Part shown: piece after piece, positions 36,101 through 44,757 of the stretch
Layout: each line of letters begins with the position of its first letter
Position numbering within the stretch: position 1 is the first letter of the stretch
Assembly: GCA_019454985.1 (NCBI GenBank)
Contig: JACFNF010000001.1
Location: 1-64,000, forward strand
Reading direction: 5' to 3'
Source: Bacteroidales bacterium
GTDB taxonomy: Bacteria > Bacteroidota > Bacteroidia > Bacteroidales > F082
Length of the DNA stretch: 64,000 nucleotides
Program-made: the position numbers and the translations under genes
Notes under the pieces: generated by a model
Database searches by the model: none
What the model was told of the DNA's origin: nothing
The model's input: only the letters and a program-made list of their open reading frames with translations

Positions 36101-36248
36101 AACAGCCATCATCGGAGGGCTGACTTTTGCCACCATACTTACTTTATATGTTATTCCCGGAATCTACAGTTATATCTCTGAAAGCCAGAAGGCAGTCTCC
36201 AATGTAACCTCCGAAACAAATCCGGAACCTTCATTAACAGAAAAATAA
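33153..36248 (+). CDS. RND multidrug efflux pump, AcrB/MexF-like
   Basis: Inner-membrane proton-driven exporter, 1031 aa, the normal size for the HAE1 branch. Twelve hydrophobic segments are arranged as 1 + 5, repeated. The proton relay Asp-Asp is at residues 400-401 in LVLAIGLVVDDAIVVIENI, and VREYPSVDTPIVTVTTNY near the N terminus is the pump signature. The porter domain contains TVELPVRTLSR. The pump is flanked by its adaptor and TolC partner in one operon. No adjacent TetR or AcrR regulator is present. Substrate range cannot be read from the sequence. Confidence 0.95.
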   Translation: MSLASTSIHRPVLATVMSILILLFGLIGLYSLGVREYPSVDTPIVTVTTNYVGANADVIESQITEPLEESINGIAGIRTLTSVSRDGKSTIIVEFDLSIDLEAAANDVRDRVSRALWLLPPDTDPPIVAKADADSNPILFLNIRSEQRSLLELTDIAQRTFKESLQTIPGVSSIAIWGAKEYSMRLWIDPSRLSAYNLSPLDVRNALLKENLELPSGRIEGNTVELPVRTLSRLETPQDFNNLILKETPAGIIRFSDVGYAELAPLNDQSILRRDGIPMVGNAIIPQPGSNHVEIADEFYRRIEKIKKDLPADIELGIGFDNTDYIRHAITEVEQTIYLAFALVVLVIFFFLRDWRTSLIPVVVIPISLVGSFFIMYLAGFSVNVLTLLGLVLAIGLVVDDAIVVIENIYTKIEKGMDPMQAGLQGSAEIFFAVVATTVALATVFLPVIFLEGLTGRLFREFGIVLSGSVIISAFVALTLTPMLSTRLLKKREKHNAFYEWSEPFFVWLTEAYSKSLAIFLKRKWWSFVIIVISAAIIFGIGRTLSSELAPMEDRSGISIISTAPEGTTFEYMDLYVHELIDMIQKEVPETYSLLTITSPGFGASGGMNTATARLRLVDPDKRKRSQQDIADALAISMSKLTQVRSYITQEMSISTQRGGMPVQYVVQARNLNKLKEVMPRFMEEVNKSPVFQFADLNLKFNKPELQIKINREKARSMGVSAQDIAQTLQLSLSGQRFGYFIMNGKQYQVVGQLERAYRSAPLDLSTIFVKNNAGQMIQLSNLIEMHEQTNPPSLFRYNRYVSATVSASPVKGKTIGDGIAEMDRIAKLVLDDTFSTSLAGASKDFQESSSSLVFAFVLALVLIYLVLSAQFESFRDPFIIMFTVPLALAGAVLTLWYFGKTLNIFSEIGIIMLIGLVSKNGILIVEFANQRKAAGLSKAEAIHDASVSRFRPILMTSLSTILGAVPIALALGAGSESRVSMGTAIIGGLTFATILTLYVIPGIYSYISESQKAVSNVTSETNPEPSLTEK

Positions 36249-36250
36249 CC

Positions 36251-37555
36251 ATGAAAATAAAACTCATCGGCCTGCTGATGCTGTTGTCGGCGGGTTTGCT
36301 CCACTCACAGAACCATCTAAGCATTGACGAAGCCATCCGTACAGGGCTCGAAAGCAATTTTGGCATCCGTTTGGAGAAAAAACAGGTGGACATAGCCAAA
36401 AACAACAACAGCATTGGCAATGCGGGTATGCTTCCAAAGCTCGGACTCACTGCGTCTCAAAGTAACAGTGTCAACGATTCGCGTCAGGTGTTTCTCACCG
36501 GTCAGGTGAACGATAAGAGTGGTGCCACCAGCAATCTCCTGAGTGGCGGAGTTCAGCTCAACTGGACGATTTTCGACGGAATGAAGATGTTTGTTCGCCG
36601 AAACCAGCTTCAGAACATAGAAGATGTTGCCAATATGGAGTTGTTGCTTACGGTTGAAAATACCATCAGTCAGATTCACCAGCAATACTACACCCTTGTT
36701 CAGCGGCTGAATCAGCAAAAAGTGATCGAAAAAACCCTTGCTCTGGGCAATGAACGCCTTCAGCTTGCCAATGATAAGCTCACTTTTGGCTCAGGATCGC
36801 GGCTCGAAGTACTCCAGGCTTTGGTTGATCTTCATAGCGACAGTGCAGCCTATCTAAACCTGTTGGATCAAATCAACCAGGGAATCATTGGCCTGAACAC
36901 CCTGCTCGGGCGACCCGTTTCGACTGTATTCACCGTGGATGACCAAATAAGCCTGACTAACGGATTACGGTTAGATAGTCTTGAAAGCCTGATGCTCCAA
37001 CGCAATACCCAGCTTCGCTTAGGCCAGAAAAATGAAGATCTGGCTCGTCTTGCCCTACGGGAGATCCGATCGACGATGTTTCCAGAAGTTGGGCTCAACT
37101 TAGGCTTCAACGCATTAAACCAGCAAAGCCAGTCAGGATTTTTAGCCGAAAACCGTACAAAGGGTATTAGTTATGGCGTCACGGCCACGATGAATCTGTT
37201 TAACGGCTTCAACACTAGGCGCGAACAACGCAATATGCAGTTGCAAATTGAAAGCAGCCATCTTCGTACCGATGAGTTGAAAAACGAGTTGACAGCTGCG
37301 CTCCACGCTGCTTTCAGAAGCTACGAATTCAAAAGTCAGCTCCGGGTAATGGAAAACCAAAATCTGTTGTCGGCCAGCGAAAACCTGCGTATCGCCACTG
37401 AACGTTATACCATTGGCGATCTTTCAGGCATTGAATTCCGTGAAGCCCAACGCAATTATTTGGAAGCTGAAACACGCCTGCTTACCGTTGTGCTCGAACT
37501 CAAAATCCTTGAAACCCAATTGTTGCAATTGGCCGGAAGCCTTACTAATTCATAA
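36251..37555 (+). CDS. TolC-family outer-membrane efflux channel
   Basis: Outer-membrane exit duct of the RND pump. The 434-aa product has a signal peptide ending LLHSQ and two repeats of long amphipathic helices typical of TolC. LSIDEAIRTGLESNFGIRLE opens the mature part, and GDLSGIEFREAQRNYLEAET lies near the end. The gene begins 2 bp after the pump gene's stop, so the three genes form one unit. Confidence 0.92.
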   Translation: MKIKLIGLLMLLSAGLLHSQNHLSIDEAIRTGLESNFGIRLEKKQVDIAKNNNSIGNAGMLPKLGLTASQSNSVNDSRQVFLTGQVNDKSGATSNLLSGGVQLNWTIFDGMKMFVRRNQLQNIEDVANMELLLTVENTISQIHQQYYTLVQRLNQQKVIEKTLALGNERLQLANDKLTFGSGSRLEVLQALVDLHSDSAAYLNLLDQINQGIIGLNTLLGRPVSTVFTVDDQISLTNGLRLDSLESLMLQRNTQLRLGQKNEDLARLALREIRSTMFPEVGLNLGFNALNQQSQSGFLAENRTKGISYGVTATMNLFNGFNTRREQRNMQLQIESSHLRTDELKNELTAALHAAFRSYEFKSQLRVMENQNLLSASENLRIATERYTIGDLSGIEFREAQRNYLEAETRLLTVVLELKILETQLLQLAGSLTNS

Positions 37556-37724
37556 GTCGGCCGTCATCTTAAAGACAGATGAATGCCCTTTTTTGAAAGA
37601 CAAATATCGGAATTGCAAAAATTTATGTGAGTTTGTGTGTATAACCAATTGATTTTGCTTAATTTTACATTCGGCAAAACTGCTGTTTTGGAATAGTTAA
37701 ATCAATTTCATATTCGCCCGGGTG

Positions 37725-40700
37725 ATGTCGGAACAAAATCAACACCTCAATTTACCCACATTGCTGCAAGTGATGGATTCATTGAACCACAAAGTGTTCG
37801 TGGTAGATCCGGAAGCTCGCATCGTTTATGCCAATGCTGCTTTTCGTACCATGCTGGGCAACGGATTTACTTTGTCGGAAGGTGATGTGATTCCACTCAG
37901 CGATGATCTGCCTGACTTCATAAAACGACTCGCTAAAAATGATTTCGGAGATGAATTGCCTCTTTCGTTTCAAACATCTTCAGGAACCATCACACTGATG
38001 ATGCACTTGAGCCCGCTTTCTGGCGAGAAACCTCTCTGGCTTTTTCAGGAACAAACACTGTTAAATAATTCATTGATACAGGAAGCCCTCACCCAGCGTG
38101 AAGTGCTTTTCAGGAGTTTCATCGAACAGAGCAACGACGGGATGGCCATCATTGATCCCGAAGGGAGACTGATTCTCTGGAATCACCGTCTGACCGAGTT
38201 TACCGGAATCAGTGCAGATGAAGCTCAGGGTCGGTTTGTTTGGGATGTTTATTTTCAGATGCTGCCTAAAAACCACCAGGCTATGTATCGTTCATCCGAT
38301 GAGGTGAAACCCCGGTTTGTCAATCTGTTGAAAAATCAAAACTCGCATCAGCTGGGGAATGTCACTGAATTTGAAATCATACGCAAAGATGGCGCCGTAA
38401 GGCTAATTTCGGCTATGATGTTTTCCATCGAGCTCAACGGACAACATATGCTGGGCATCATTCAGCGCGACATTACCGACATCAAGAAGTCAGAACTCGA
38501 ATTAATTGAAAATCAGGAATATATCCGCACCCTTTACAATGATTCCCCCATTCCGGTGCTTGTGATTGAGGAAAAAAGCCTTCAAATTTACACCCTGAAT
38601 AAAGCCGCTCTGAGGGCTTTCCGCTATACCGAACCAGATGAGATCATCGGTATTAACATCAAAGAACTGTTGCCATTACCCGATGAAGACAATTTGTATT
38701 TCAACCGTCAGCAAATTATCGAAAAGCTTGAACTTATCTCTAAGCCCGAATATCAAACCTTCGATTGTCATTTCCGCACCAGAGAAGGCAATATCTGGGA
38801 TGCGAAAATTTATCCTTTCAGGCTGCCCATCCACGACAACGACCTTATTCAGCTTACCCTGATTGACACTACGGCTCAAAACCAAGCCATAAAAGCTCTT
38901 TTCGAGAGTGAATCGCGTTATAGGGCGGTGGCCGAAAATGCCAATGCCGGAATCGTTATCGTTGACCTGGACGAACGCATCCTTTTCTCGAACGAAACTT
39001 TTGCCGGTATGTTGGATTATTCCAAAGACGAAATAATCGGGCAGCTGATCAGTCGTTATGTACCGGAAGACACCTATCATCTGATGGTCGAAAAAACACT
39101 CCGTCGTTTCAGTGGTGTGGTGGATCAATATGAAGCCGAGTTTTTTCATCGCAACGGGGATATCCTTACGTTATCCATATCAGCATCCCCGCTCTATTCC
39201 TCCGAAAAACAAATGGTGGGCACCGTTGGCGTGCTGATTGATATTACCGAGAAAAAATTAGCCACTCAAAAACTCCTCGAAACCACTGAGAAACTGCAAG
39301 CCATTCTTGCTTCGATGCCCGATATGATTTTTATCCACGATCGGGAAGGCAGATATCTCGACCTTTATATCAACCAAAAAATCTATACCGATATTGACCA
39401 TCAACCCAAGCCCGGACAAACGCTTAGCGATGTTTTTGGAGCTGAGCAGGCGAGCCGGATGAAAAAACATATCGAGAAATCCCTTGAAAAGTCGGAAACA
39501 GTCGTCGTACCATTTGATTTGTTAGTAAATGACAAAGTACGGTATTTCGAAGCCCGTATCAGCCCGATGGGCGAAGACAAGGTGATTTCGGTGGTGCGCG
39601 ACATCACCACCCTCATCCAGCTCGAAAACGAAGTGATGAGCAGCAACGACCTTCTGCGTGTGCTCAACGCCTTAGCCACACGTTTTATCAATCTTCCGCT
39701 CGACCAGATTGAACCCGAAATCAATCGGGCTATCGCCGAAATTGGCAATTTTACCGGTGTGGATCGGGTGTATATCTTTGATTATGACTGGGAAGAAGAC
39801 AGCATGTCAAACACTTATGATTGGTGTAGCGAGTATGCAGAGCCCGCCATAAACGAGCTTCAGCACCTACCCAACAGCCTTGTTCTGGAATGGGTTAAAT
39901 CACACCAATCAGGCGAGATGACCCGTGTGCCGAGCGTTGACGACCTACCCAAAGATGAGAACCTCTATCACATCCTCAAACCGCAGGGAATTCGCTCGCT
40001 CATCACCATCCCCCTTATGGAAGGAGACAAGTGTTTAGCCTACATCGGGTTCGACACCGTAAGAAAACACCATCAGTTTTCGGACAATGAGATTTCGCTA
40101 TTGCGCATTTTTGCCGAGCTGCTCACCAATCTGAAAATCAAGCAACGCACCGAAGGAATGTTAGTGCAAACAAAAGAAATCCTGCAAAAGCAAAACGACC
40201 AGTTGCTGAGCCTGAACAACCTGCTTCGTCGTCAAAACGAAGAAATTATCCAAAAGAACAGCGAATTGGACCTTCAGCGCGAAAGAGCCTTAGCGAGTGA
40301 TAAGCTGAAAACAGCCTTCCTGAATAATGTGAGCCACGAGCTCCGTACACCCCTCAACGGCATTGTAGGTTTTGCCCAGTTTCTGGCCGACGACAATCTC
40401 TCAGCCGAAGACAAAATGGAATTTGTGTCGGCCATGAACATCAGTGTTTCGCGCCTCACCGATACAGTAAATGATATCATGGATATGTCACTCCTCATGT
40501 CGGGCAATATGATCGTTCGTGATGAGGTGGTTGATATGCAAAAAATGGTTGCCGAGTTATATCGGAAATTTGATCCCGAAGCAAAATCCAAAAATCTCAG
40601 CCTTGAACTATCAGAAAAACCATTACCTGATACTGCTCAGTTTCATTCAGATTCCGGATTACTGAAAAAAGTATTCAATGAATTGATTGACAATGCAATA

Positions 40701-41402
40701 AAATATACACAAAAAGGATTTGTACGCTTTGGTTATGAGTTTTTGGGCAACGAACTGCGACTCTTTGTTGAAGACAGCGGAATCGGCATCTCGAGTGAGG
40801 CCAAACTCAAAGTGTTTGAGCCTTTCATGCAGGAAGACAACTCGAGTACCCGCAAATACGAAGGCAGTGGCTTAGGCTTAGCTATCGTGAGCGGCATCAC
40901 ACAATTGCTTAACGGACAAATCAATCTCGAAAGCACATATCCACACGGAACCCTTTTTTCGATCAATATACCATCTATGCTCCAATCACAACCAGAAACA
41001 AATCCAGCTACGCTTACTGAAGAAGCTACCGGCCCTTCGATTCTTATTGCCGAAGACGAAGTGCTTAATGTTCTGTATCTCAAGCGAATACTAAAAAATT
41101 CCGGCTTTAACTTAGTTTACGCTCAAAATGGCGAAGAAGCCGTTCGGATTGTTGATGAAGACCCCAATATCAAAATGGTTCTCATGGACATCAAGATGCC
41201 AGTAATGGATGGACTCGAAGCCACACGCATTATCCGTGCCAGCCACAGCAAACTGCCGATCATTGCAGTTACAGCCTATGCGGCCAACGACGACCGTTAT
41301 ACCTGCATTGCTGCCGGATGTAACGATTATATATCAAAACCATTCACCGCCGACGATCTGAAACATTTAGTCAAAAAATATTCGAATCTTTCCGAAAGCT
41401 AA
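37725..41402 (+). CDS. Hybrid sensor histidine kinase/response regulator with multiple PAS domains
   Basis: Cytosolic hybrid kinase, 1225 aa, with no transmembrane segment. In order: five PAS-like domains in about residues 10-635 (for example VFVVDPEARIVYANAAF, FIEQSNDGMAIIDPEGRLIL, VAENANAGIVIVDLDERILF, ILASMPDMIFIHDREGRY), a GAF domain (about 645-815), a coiled coil, HisKA with SHELRTPLNGIVGF (phospho-His about 870), HATPase (ELIDNAIKYT, GSGLGLAIVSGI) and a C-terminal receiver with the phospho-acceptor Asp1155 in VLMDIKMPVMDG. There is no DNA-binding output, so signalling probably ends at the receiver or passes to another protein. It is 170 bp after the efflux operon. A GTG at 37722 is one codon upstream of the chosen ATG. 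Confidence 0.93.
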   Translation: MSEQNQHLNLPTLLQVMDSLNHKVFVVDPEARIVYANAAFRTMLGNGFTLSEGDVIPLSDDLPDFIKRLAKNDFGDELPLSFQTSSGTITLMMHLSPLSGEKPLWLFQEQTLLNNSLIQEALTQREVLFRSFIEQSNDGMAIIDPEGRLILWNHRLTEFTGISADEAQGRFVWDVYFQMLPKNHQAMYRSSDEVKPRFVNLLKNQNSHQLGNVTEFEIIRKDGAVRLISAMMFSIELNGQHMLGIIQRDITDIKKSELELIENQEYIRTLYNDSPIPVLVIEEKSLQIYTLNKAALRAFRYTEPDEIIGINIKELLPLPDEDNLYFNRQQIIEKLELISKPEYQTFDCHFRTREGNIWDAKIYPFRLPIHDNDLIQLTLIDTTAQNQAIKALFESESRYRAVAENANAGIVIVDLDERILFSNETFAGMLDYSKDEIIGQLISRYVPEDTYHLMVEKTLRRFSGVVDQYEAEFFHRNGDILTLSISASPLYSSEKQMVGTVGVLIDITEKKLATQKLLETTEKLQAILASMPDMIFIHDREGRYLDLYINQKIYTDIDHQPKPGQTLSDVFGAEQASRMKKHIEKSLEKSETVVVPFDLLVNDKVRYFEARISPMGEDKVISVVRDITTLIQLENEVMSSNDLLRVLNALATRFINLPLDQIEPEINRAIAEIGNFTGVDRVYIFDYDWEEDSMSNTYDWCSEYAEPAINELQHLPNSLVLEWVKSHQSGEMTRVPSVDDLPKDENLYHILKPQGIRSLITIPLMEGDKCLAYIGFDTVRKHHQFSDNEISLLRIFAELLTNLKIKQRTEGMLVQTKEILQKQNDQLLSLNNLLRRQNEEIIQKNSELDLQRERALASDKLKTAFLNNVSHELRTPLNGIVGFAQFLADDNLSAEDKMEFVSAMNISVSRLTDTVNDIMDMSLLMSGNMIVRDEVVDMQKMVAELYRKFDPEAKSKNLSLELSEKPLPDTAQFHSDSGLLKKVFNELIDNAIKYTQKGFVRFGYEFLGNELRLFVEDSGIGISSEAKLKVFEPFMQEDNSSTRKYEGSGLGLAIVSGITQLLNGQINLESTYPHGTLFSINIPSMLQSQPETNPATLTEEATGPSILIAEDEVLNVLYLKRILKNSGFNLVYAQNGEEAVRIVDEDPNIKMVLMDIKMPVMDGLEATRIIRASHSKLPIIAVTAYAANDDRYTCIAAGCNDYISKPFTADDLKHLVKKYSNLSES

Positions 41403-41554
41403 TTTCTTCTGCATAAAATGATGCCATAAGCTGGCCCTCATACCAAGGCTGGTTGTATGAAAAGAGCTTTTTCGAACAAAATGCGGGTTACCGGAAACAG
41501 GACATTGGATTTTTTTGTAGCCTTGCAACTTTTATCCACCAAAAGCCTGACAAG

Positions 41555-42511
41555 ATGAGTCGTCCCGGTATTCTGTACCGTTTCCTTAAACTTTATGTTC
41601 CTTTCGGTTATCGGATGTATTATCATCGGTTTCGCTTACACCATGCAGAGCTTGTTCCGCAACATGGACCACTTATCTTGGCCATCAACCACCAAAATGC
41701 GTTCATGGATGCGCTTGCGGTAGCCATTGCCACAAAACGTAACCCCTGGTTTATTACACGTGCCGGAGTTTTCACGCATCCGGTGGCACGATATTGGCTT
41801 GGCCTGCTCCAGATGCTCCCCATCTATCGTTTCCGCGATGGGCATGCCCAAATGAAAAAAAATGATGAAGCCATGACTGCCTTCAGGCAACTTTTGGATC
41901 GGAACGAAGCCATTCTGATTTTCCCCGAAGGCAACCACAATCGCAACTGGAGTCTTCGTCCCCTTCAAAAAGGCATTGCCCGCTTAGCCTTTGGCTTCGA
42001 AACAGAAAATGACTGGAACTCTGGGCTGAAAATCGTTCCCATTGGCTTGCAGTACGAAGAGCATCTGCACAGTTATAGTGATTTATTGGTAAGCTTTGGC
42101 CAACCCATCGCCACGGCTGACTATCGCAGTATCTACGAACAAAATCCTGCAATTGCCATCAACCGCCTGCTCAACGAGCTTTCCGGACGGATGAAAAAGC
42201 TCATCATTCACCTTGAACCCGGGCCCGATTACCAGATCATGGCCACGAAGCTCAAACAGCGCCCTGGCCGTGAAACAGACCTCGTACAACGTCTGATTTC
42301 TGACCAGAAGATCATTTCCGAAATGGAGGCCGGGGTTTTTTCTGAGATGGCAGCCAAAACTGAAAGCAAAACCTCGCATTGTCTGCTTCTTTGGCCGTTG
42401 TTTGCTTCCCTCGTACTGCCACATCTGCCGCTTTTAGCGCTGTCAAAATTCATCGTAAAAAAGACGTACGTGACGACCATTGGACTTCTTCCATCACTTT
42501 TGGCACTATGA
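41555..42511 (+). CDS. 1-acyl-glycerol-3-phosphate acyltransferase-like protein (zero frame)
   Basis: PlsC-family acyltransferase of phospholipid or lipid A-like synthesis at the inner membrane. From the ATG at 41555 the zero-frame product is 318 aa. It has the acyltransferase motif H-x4-D in INHQNAFMDAL, the FPEGNHN block (motif III-like) and IVPIGLQYEE. The frame is open back to 41453 but that part is not protein-like, and a TAGCCTTG box at 41518 argues for the later start. At 42457-42463 the sequence A AAA AAG sits in phase. A shift of -1 there gives a 374-aa protein with a membrane-hairpin C terminus that ends exactly at the next gene's start. Either a homopolymer deletion/sequencing error or programmed frameshifting is possible. 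Confidence 0.8.
   Translation: MSRPGILYRFLKLYVPFGYRMYYHRFRLHHAELVPQHGPLILAINHQNAFMDALAVAIATKRNPWFITRAGVFTHPVARYWLGLLQMLPIYRFRDGHAQMKKNDEAMTAFRQLLDRNEAILIFPEGNHNRNWSLRPLQKGIARLAFGFETENDWNSGLKIVPIGLQYEEHLHSYSDLLVSFGQPIATADYRSIYEQNPAIAINRLLNELSGRMKKLIIHLEPGPDYQIMATKLKQRPGRETDLVQRLISDQKIISEMEAGVFSEMAAKTESKTSHCLLLWPLFASLVLPHLPLLALSKFIVKKTYVTTIGLLPSLLAL
42457..42463 (+). other. Slippery heptamer A AAA AAG (candidate -1 frameshift site)
   Basis: The zero frame reads GTA AAA AAG ACG, placing the heptamer in the canonical X XXY YYZ phase. Slipping back by one base leads into GAC GTA CGT, the frame of the conserved-looking extension. The same heptamer drives -1 frameshifting in E. coli dnaX. No strong downstream hairpin is obvious. 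Confidence 0.4.
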
Positions 42512-42678
42512 TTTTAGTAGGGCCATTGATTTATTTAGCAGAAATCTTGTTGGTGGGCTGTTTGACGTCGGGATGGCTTTGGGCGTTGTTATTTGCAGCA
42601 TGGCTCTGGCCTAGCGGCAGACTAAGTCTGATTTTTCGAAAATATTGCCTTTCAGAAAATGAAACTTTAGTTCAATGA
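42463..42678 (+). other. -1 frame C-terminal extension of the acyltransferase
   Basis: This segment codes for 71 residues in the -1 frame, from DVRDDHWTSSITFGTMILVG through two hydrophobic stretches to NETLVQ. Related Bacteroidota acyltransferases, as I remember them, end in a similar two-helix membrane hairpin. The stop codon TGA overlaps the ATG of the SMR gene (ATGA, 42675-42678), the typical arrangement for coupled genes. It is therefore probably the genuine end of the acyltransferase. Confidence 0.6.
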
Positions 42679-43001
42679 GTTGGATTATCCTTATCATCGC
42701 CGGTTTTTTTGAAGTTGGTTTTGCCGCCTGCCTGAGCAAAGCCCGCACAACTGCCTATCCCGTTGCTTTTTGGTGGTTTCTTGGTTTCTTAGTAAGCCTT
42801 ACGGTAAGCATGTATTTGCTTTACAAAGCCACCCAGCATCTGCCAATGGGCACAGCCTATGCCGTGTGGACGGGCATTGGTGCTGTAGGTACGGCAATTG
42901 TCGGAATCCTTTTGTTTGATGAACCAACCCATTTCTGGAGGTTGTTTTTTATTTTCACCCTTATTGCCTCCATCATTGGGCTTAAAGTAGTATCAGGCTG
43001 A
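42675..43001 (+). CDS. Small multidrug resistance (SMR) family transporter, SugE/Gdx-like
   Basis: Four-helix inner-membrane proton-coupled exporter, 108 aa. The catalytic Glu of helix 1 is in AGFFEVGFAACL (Glu13), and helix 3 carries MGTAYAVWTGIGAVGTAIVG, the SMR signature. The WTGIGAVG form is closer to SugE/Gdx (guanidinium exporters) than to EmrE, but the substrate is not certain, and I see no guanidine riboswitch upstream. Its ATG overlaps the end of the -1 frame extension of the acyltransferase gene. Confidence 0.88.
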   Translation: MSWIILIIAGFFEVGFAACLSKARTTAYPVAFWWFLGFLVSLTVSMYLLYKATQHLPMGTAYAVWTGIGAVGTAIVGILLFDEPTHFWRLFFIFTLIASIIGLKVVSG

Positions 43002-43070
43002 TTTCCAACCATACATCATACACAGTATGGCACGGGAATTGCAATTTTTATCCAATAAAACACATGAGGC

Positions 43071-43469
43071 ATGAAAACGATTCTTCTTTTTTTCGTCTTG
43101 CTTGCTTTGACTGTTTCGTGTCAGAGCACGAAAAAGACTACTACGATTCCAACACCGGCCTCAACCGAAATCAGTGTAGAAGCCGATAGCCTTCACCACG
43201 AAATTCTCATCCTCGATCCGGAATTCGACCGCTGGTATCTCAGCCGTTTTTCGCCTGCTGCTGATCGTTCCAACGAGTTCTATCTTTCGATGAACCGATT
43301 GGGAATTTCCAACTGGAATCATTATTACAATACCGGCCGGTATCAAAGGGTAATCAGCAATTATATTGATTATCAGCCGTTTACTGATTATGGAATTGAG
43401 GTCAACCGCAAATTGTATTGGTATTTCAGTTATATTGAAGAAAAATTCCGGATTCCTTTGTTAAGGTGA
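43071..43469 (+). CDS. Small lipoprotein, DUF6146-like
   Basis: The 132-aa product has a signal peptide with lipobox TVSC (Cys17) and a Lys/Thr-rich linker. The compact C-terminal domain contains ILDPEFDRWYLSRFSPAADR, SNWNHYYNTGRY and DYGIEVNRKLYWYFSYIEEK. These blocks fit DUF6146 (Bacteroidota lipoproteins of unknown function), assigned here from memory. It follows the SMR gene by 69 bp and converges on rodA with only 22 bp between the stops. Confidence 0.7.
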   Translation: MKTILLFFVLLALTVSCQSTKKTTTIPTPASTEISVEADSLHHEILILDPEFDRWYLSRFSPAADRSNEFYLSMNRLGISNWNHYYNTGRYQRVISNYIDYQPFTDYGIEVNRKLYWYFSYIEEKFRIPLLR

Positions 43470-43491
43470 ACCAAAAAAGATTATCGCTGGC

Positions 43492-44757
43492 TTACAACGT
43501 ATTCAGCCGGTTGGCATCGAGTTTCAAAAAAGTAAACAGCATGATGGTAAAAGCCCAAAGGCTCGATCCACCATAACTGATAAACGGCAGCGGAATACCG
43601 ATCACCGGAGCGAGGCCGATGGTCATAGCTATATTGATAGCAAAATGGAAAAACAATACGGAAACGACTGAATAGCCATACACCCTTGCAAAGGTCGTTC
43701 GTTGGCGCTCCGCCATGCGTATCAGACGCATAAAAAGCAGCACATAAAGTCCGATGACAACGGTGGTTCCTACGAATCCCCACTCCTCGCCAATTGTACA
43801 AAAAATGAAGTCGGTACTCTGTTCGGGTACAAAATTGAATTTGGTTTGTGTGCCTTGCAGGAATCCTTTTCCAAAAAACCCACCCGAGCCGATGGCTATC
43901 TTCGATTGATGGACATTGTATCCGGCGCCCCGAAGATCGTCGTCAAGCCCCAACAAAACATTGATACGCGACTGCTGGTGTGCTTCGAGGATGTTGTCGA
44001 ATACAAAATCAACACTCAACACAAAAACTGAAGCAATCGCCAAAACGCCAATCAACCGAGTGATATTTTTGAGATTGCGTTTTCTGAAAAACATAAATAC
44101 TGTGAGAAGAATCGCCACACCAAGGATGACATAAGTCGGGCCAAAATAGAGGGTCAACACAAACAACAACACAGCCACAAATGCAAGAACTAATGGCAGG
44201 CCCGACATACCTTCGCGGTAAAGTACCAGGATAAAAGAACTGAAAACTAAGGCAGAACCGGTATCGTGTTGAAGCAGGATGAGAAATGCCGGCAACAGGA
44301 TAATACCAAAGCTGATCACTTTGGTACGCAGTTGACCGATATTGGTGTCGAGGCGACTCAGAAAGAAAGCCAAGGCTAAGCCGGCACTATACTTGGCAAA
44401 TTCGGCAGGCTGACCGCCAATCCCTCCCACCTGAAACCATGATTTACTCCCTGAAACCGTGGCACCGATAAGCAAAACCGCTACCAACATCGCTATGGTG
44501 AGCACATAGATGGCCATCGCAAAGCTTTCGAAAAAACGGCTATCGGTGAGTAACACAAACAGCCCCAGTACCAGCGACATGCCGATCCACAGCAGTTGCT
44601 TCCCATAACGTTGTGAGAGGTCGAAAACGCTTTGATGTTCTTCGTCAAACACTGCCGAATAAATGTTCATCCACCCGATGAGCATCAGTGCAAAATAAAG
44701 AAGCACCACCGAAACCTCCAGATGCCTCCAGATACTGTTTCTTTCACTTTTGATCAT
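43492..44757 (-). CDS. rodA: Rod-shape peptidoglycan polymerase RodA
   Basis: SEDS-family glycosyltransferase that polymerises lipid II in the elongasome with PBP2. From the ATG at 44757 the product is 421 aa with ten hydrophobic segments. QPAEFAKYSAGLALAFFLSR, LILLQHDTGSALVFSSF and GIPLPFISYGGSSLWAFTIM are SEDS signatures. The frame is open further upstream but that part lies inside the PBP2 gene. The ATG overlaps the PBP2 stop codon (ATGA, 44754-44757), so translation is coupled. Confidence 0.95.
   Translation of the reverse strand: MIKSERNSIWRHLEVSVVLLYFALMLIGWMNIYSAVFDEEHQSVFDLSQRYGKQLLWIGMSLVLGLFVLLTDSRFFESFAMAIYVLTIAMLVAVLLIGATVSGSKSWFQVGGIGGQPAEFAKYSAGLALAFFLSRLDTNIGQLRTKVISFGIILLPAFLILLQHDTGSALVFSSFILVLYREGMSGLPLVLAFVAVLLFVLTLYFGPTYVILGVAILLTVFMFFRKRNLKNITRLIGVLAIASVFVLSVDFVFDNILEAHQQSRINVLLGLDDDLRGAGYNVHQSKIAIGSGGFFGKGFLQGTQTKFNFVPEQSTDFIFCTIGEEWGFVGTTVVIGLYVLLFMRLIRMAERQRTTFARVYGYSVVSVLFFHFAINIAMTIGLAPVIGIPLPFISYGGSSLWAFTIMLFTFLKLDANRLNTL

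Noticed and set aside
42512-42674. Amine or guanidine riboswitch before the SMR gene
   Set aside because: The region is explained as the -1 frame coding extension of the acyltransferase, and no guanidine-riboswitch motif is visible.
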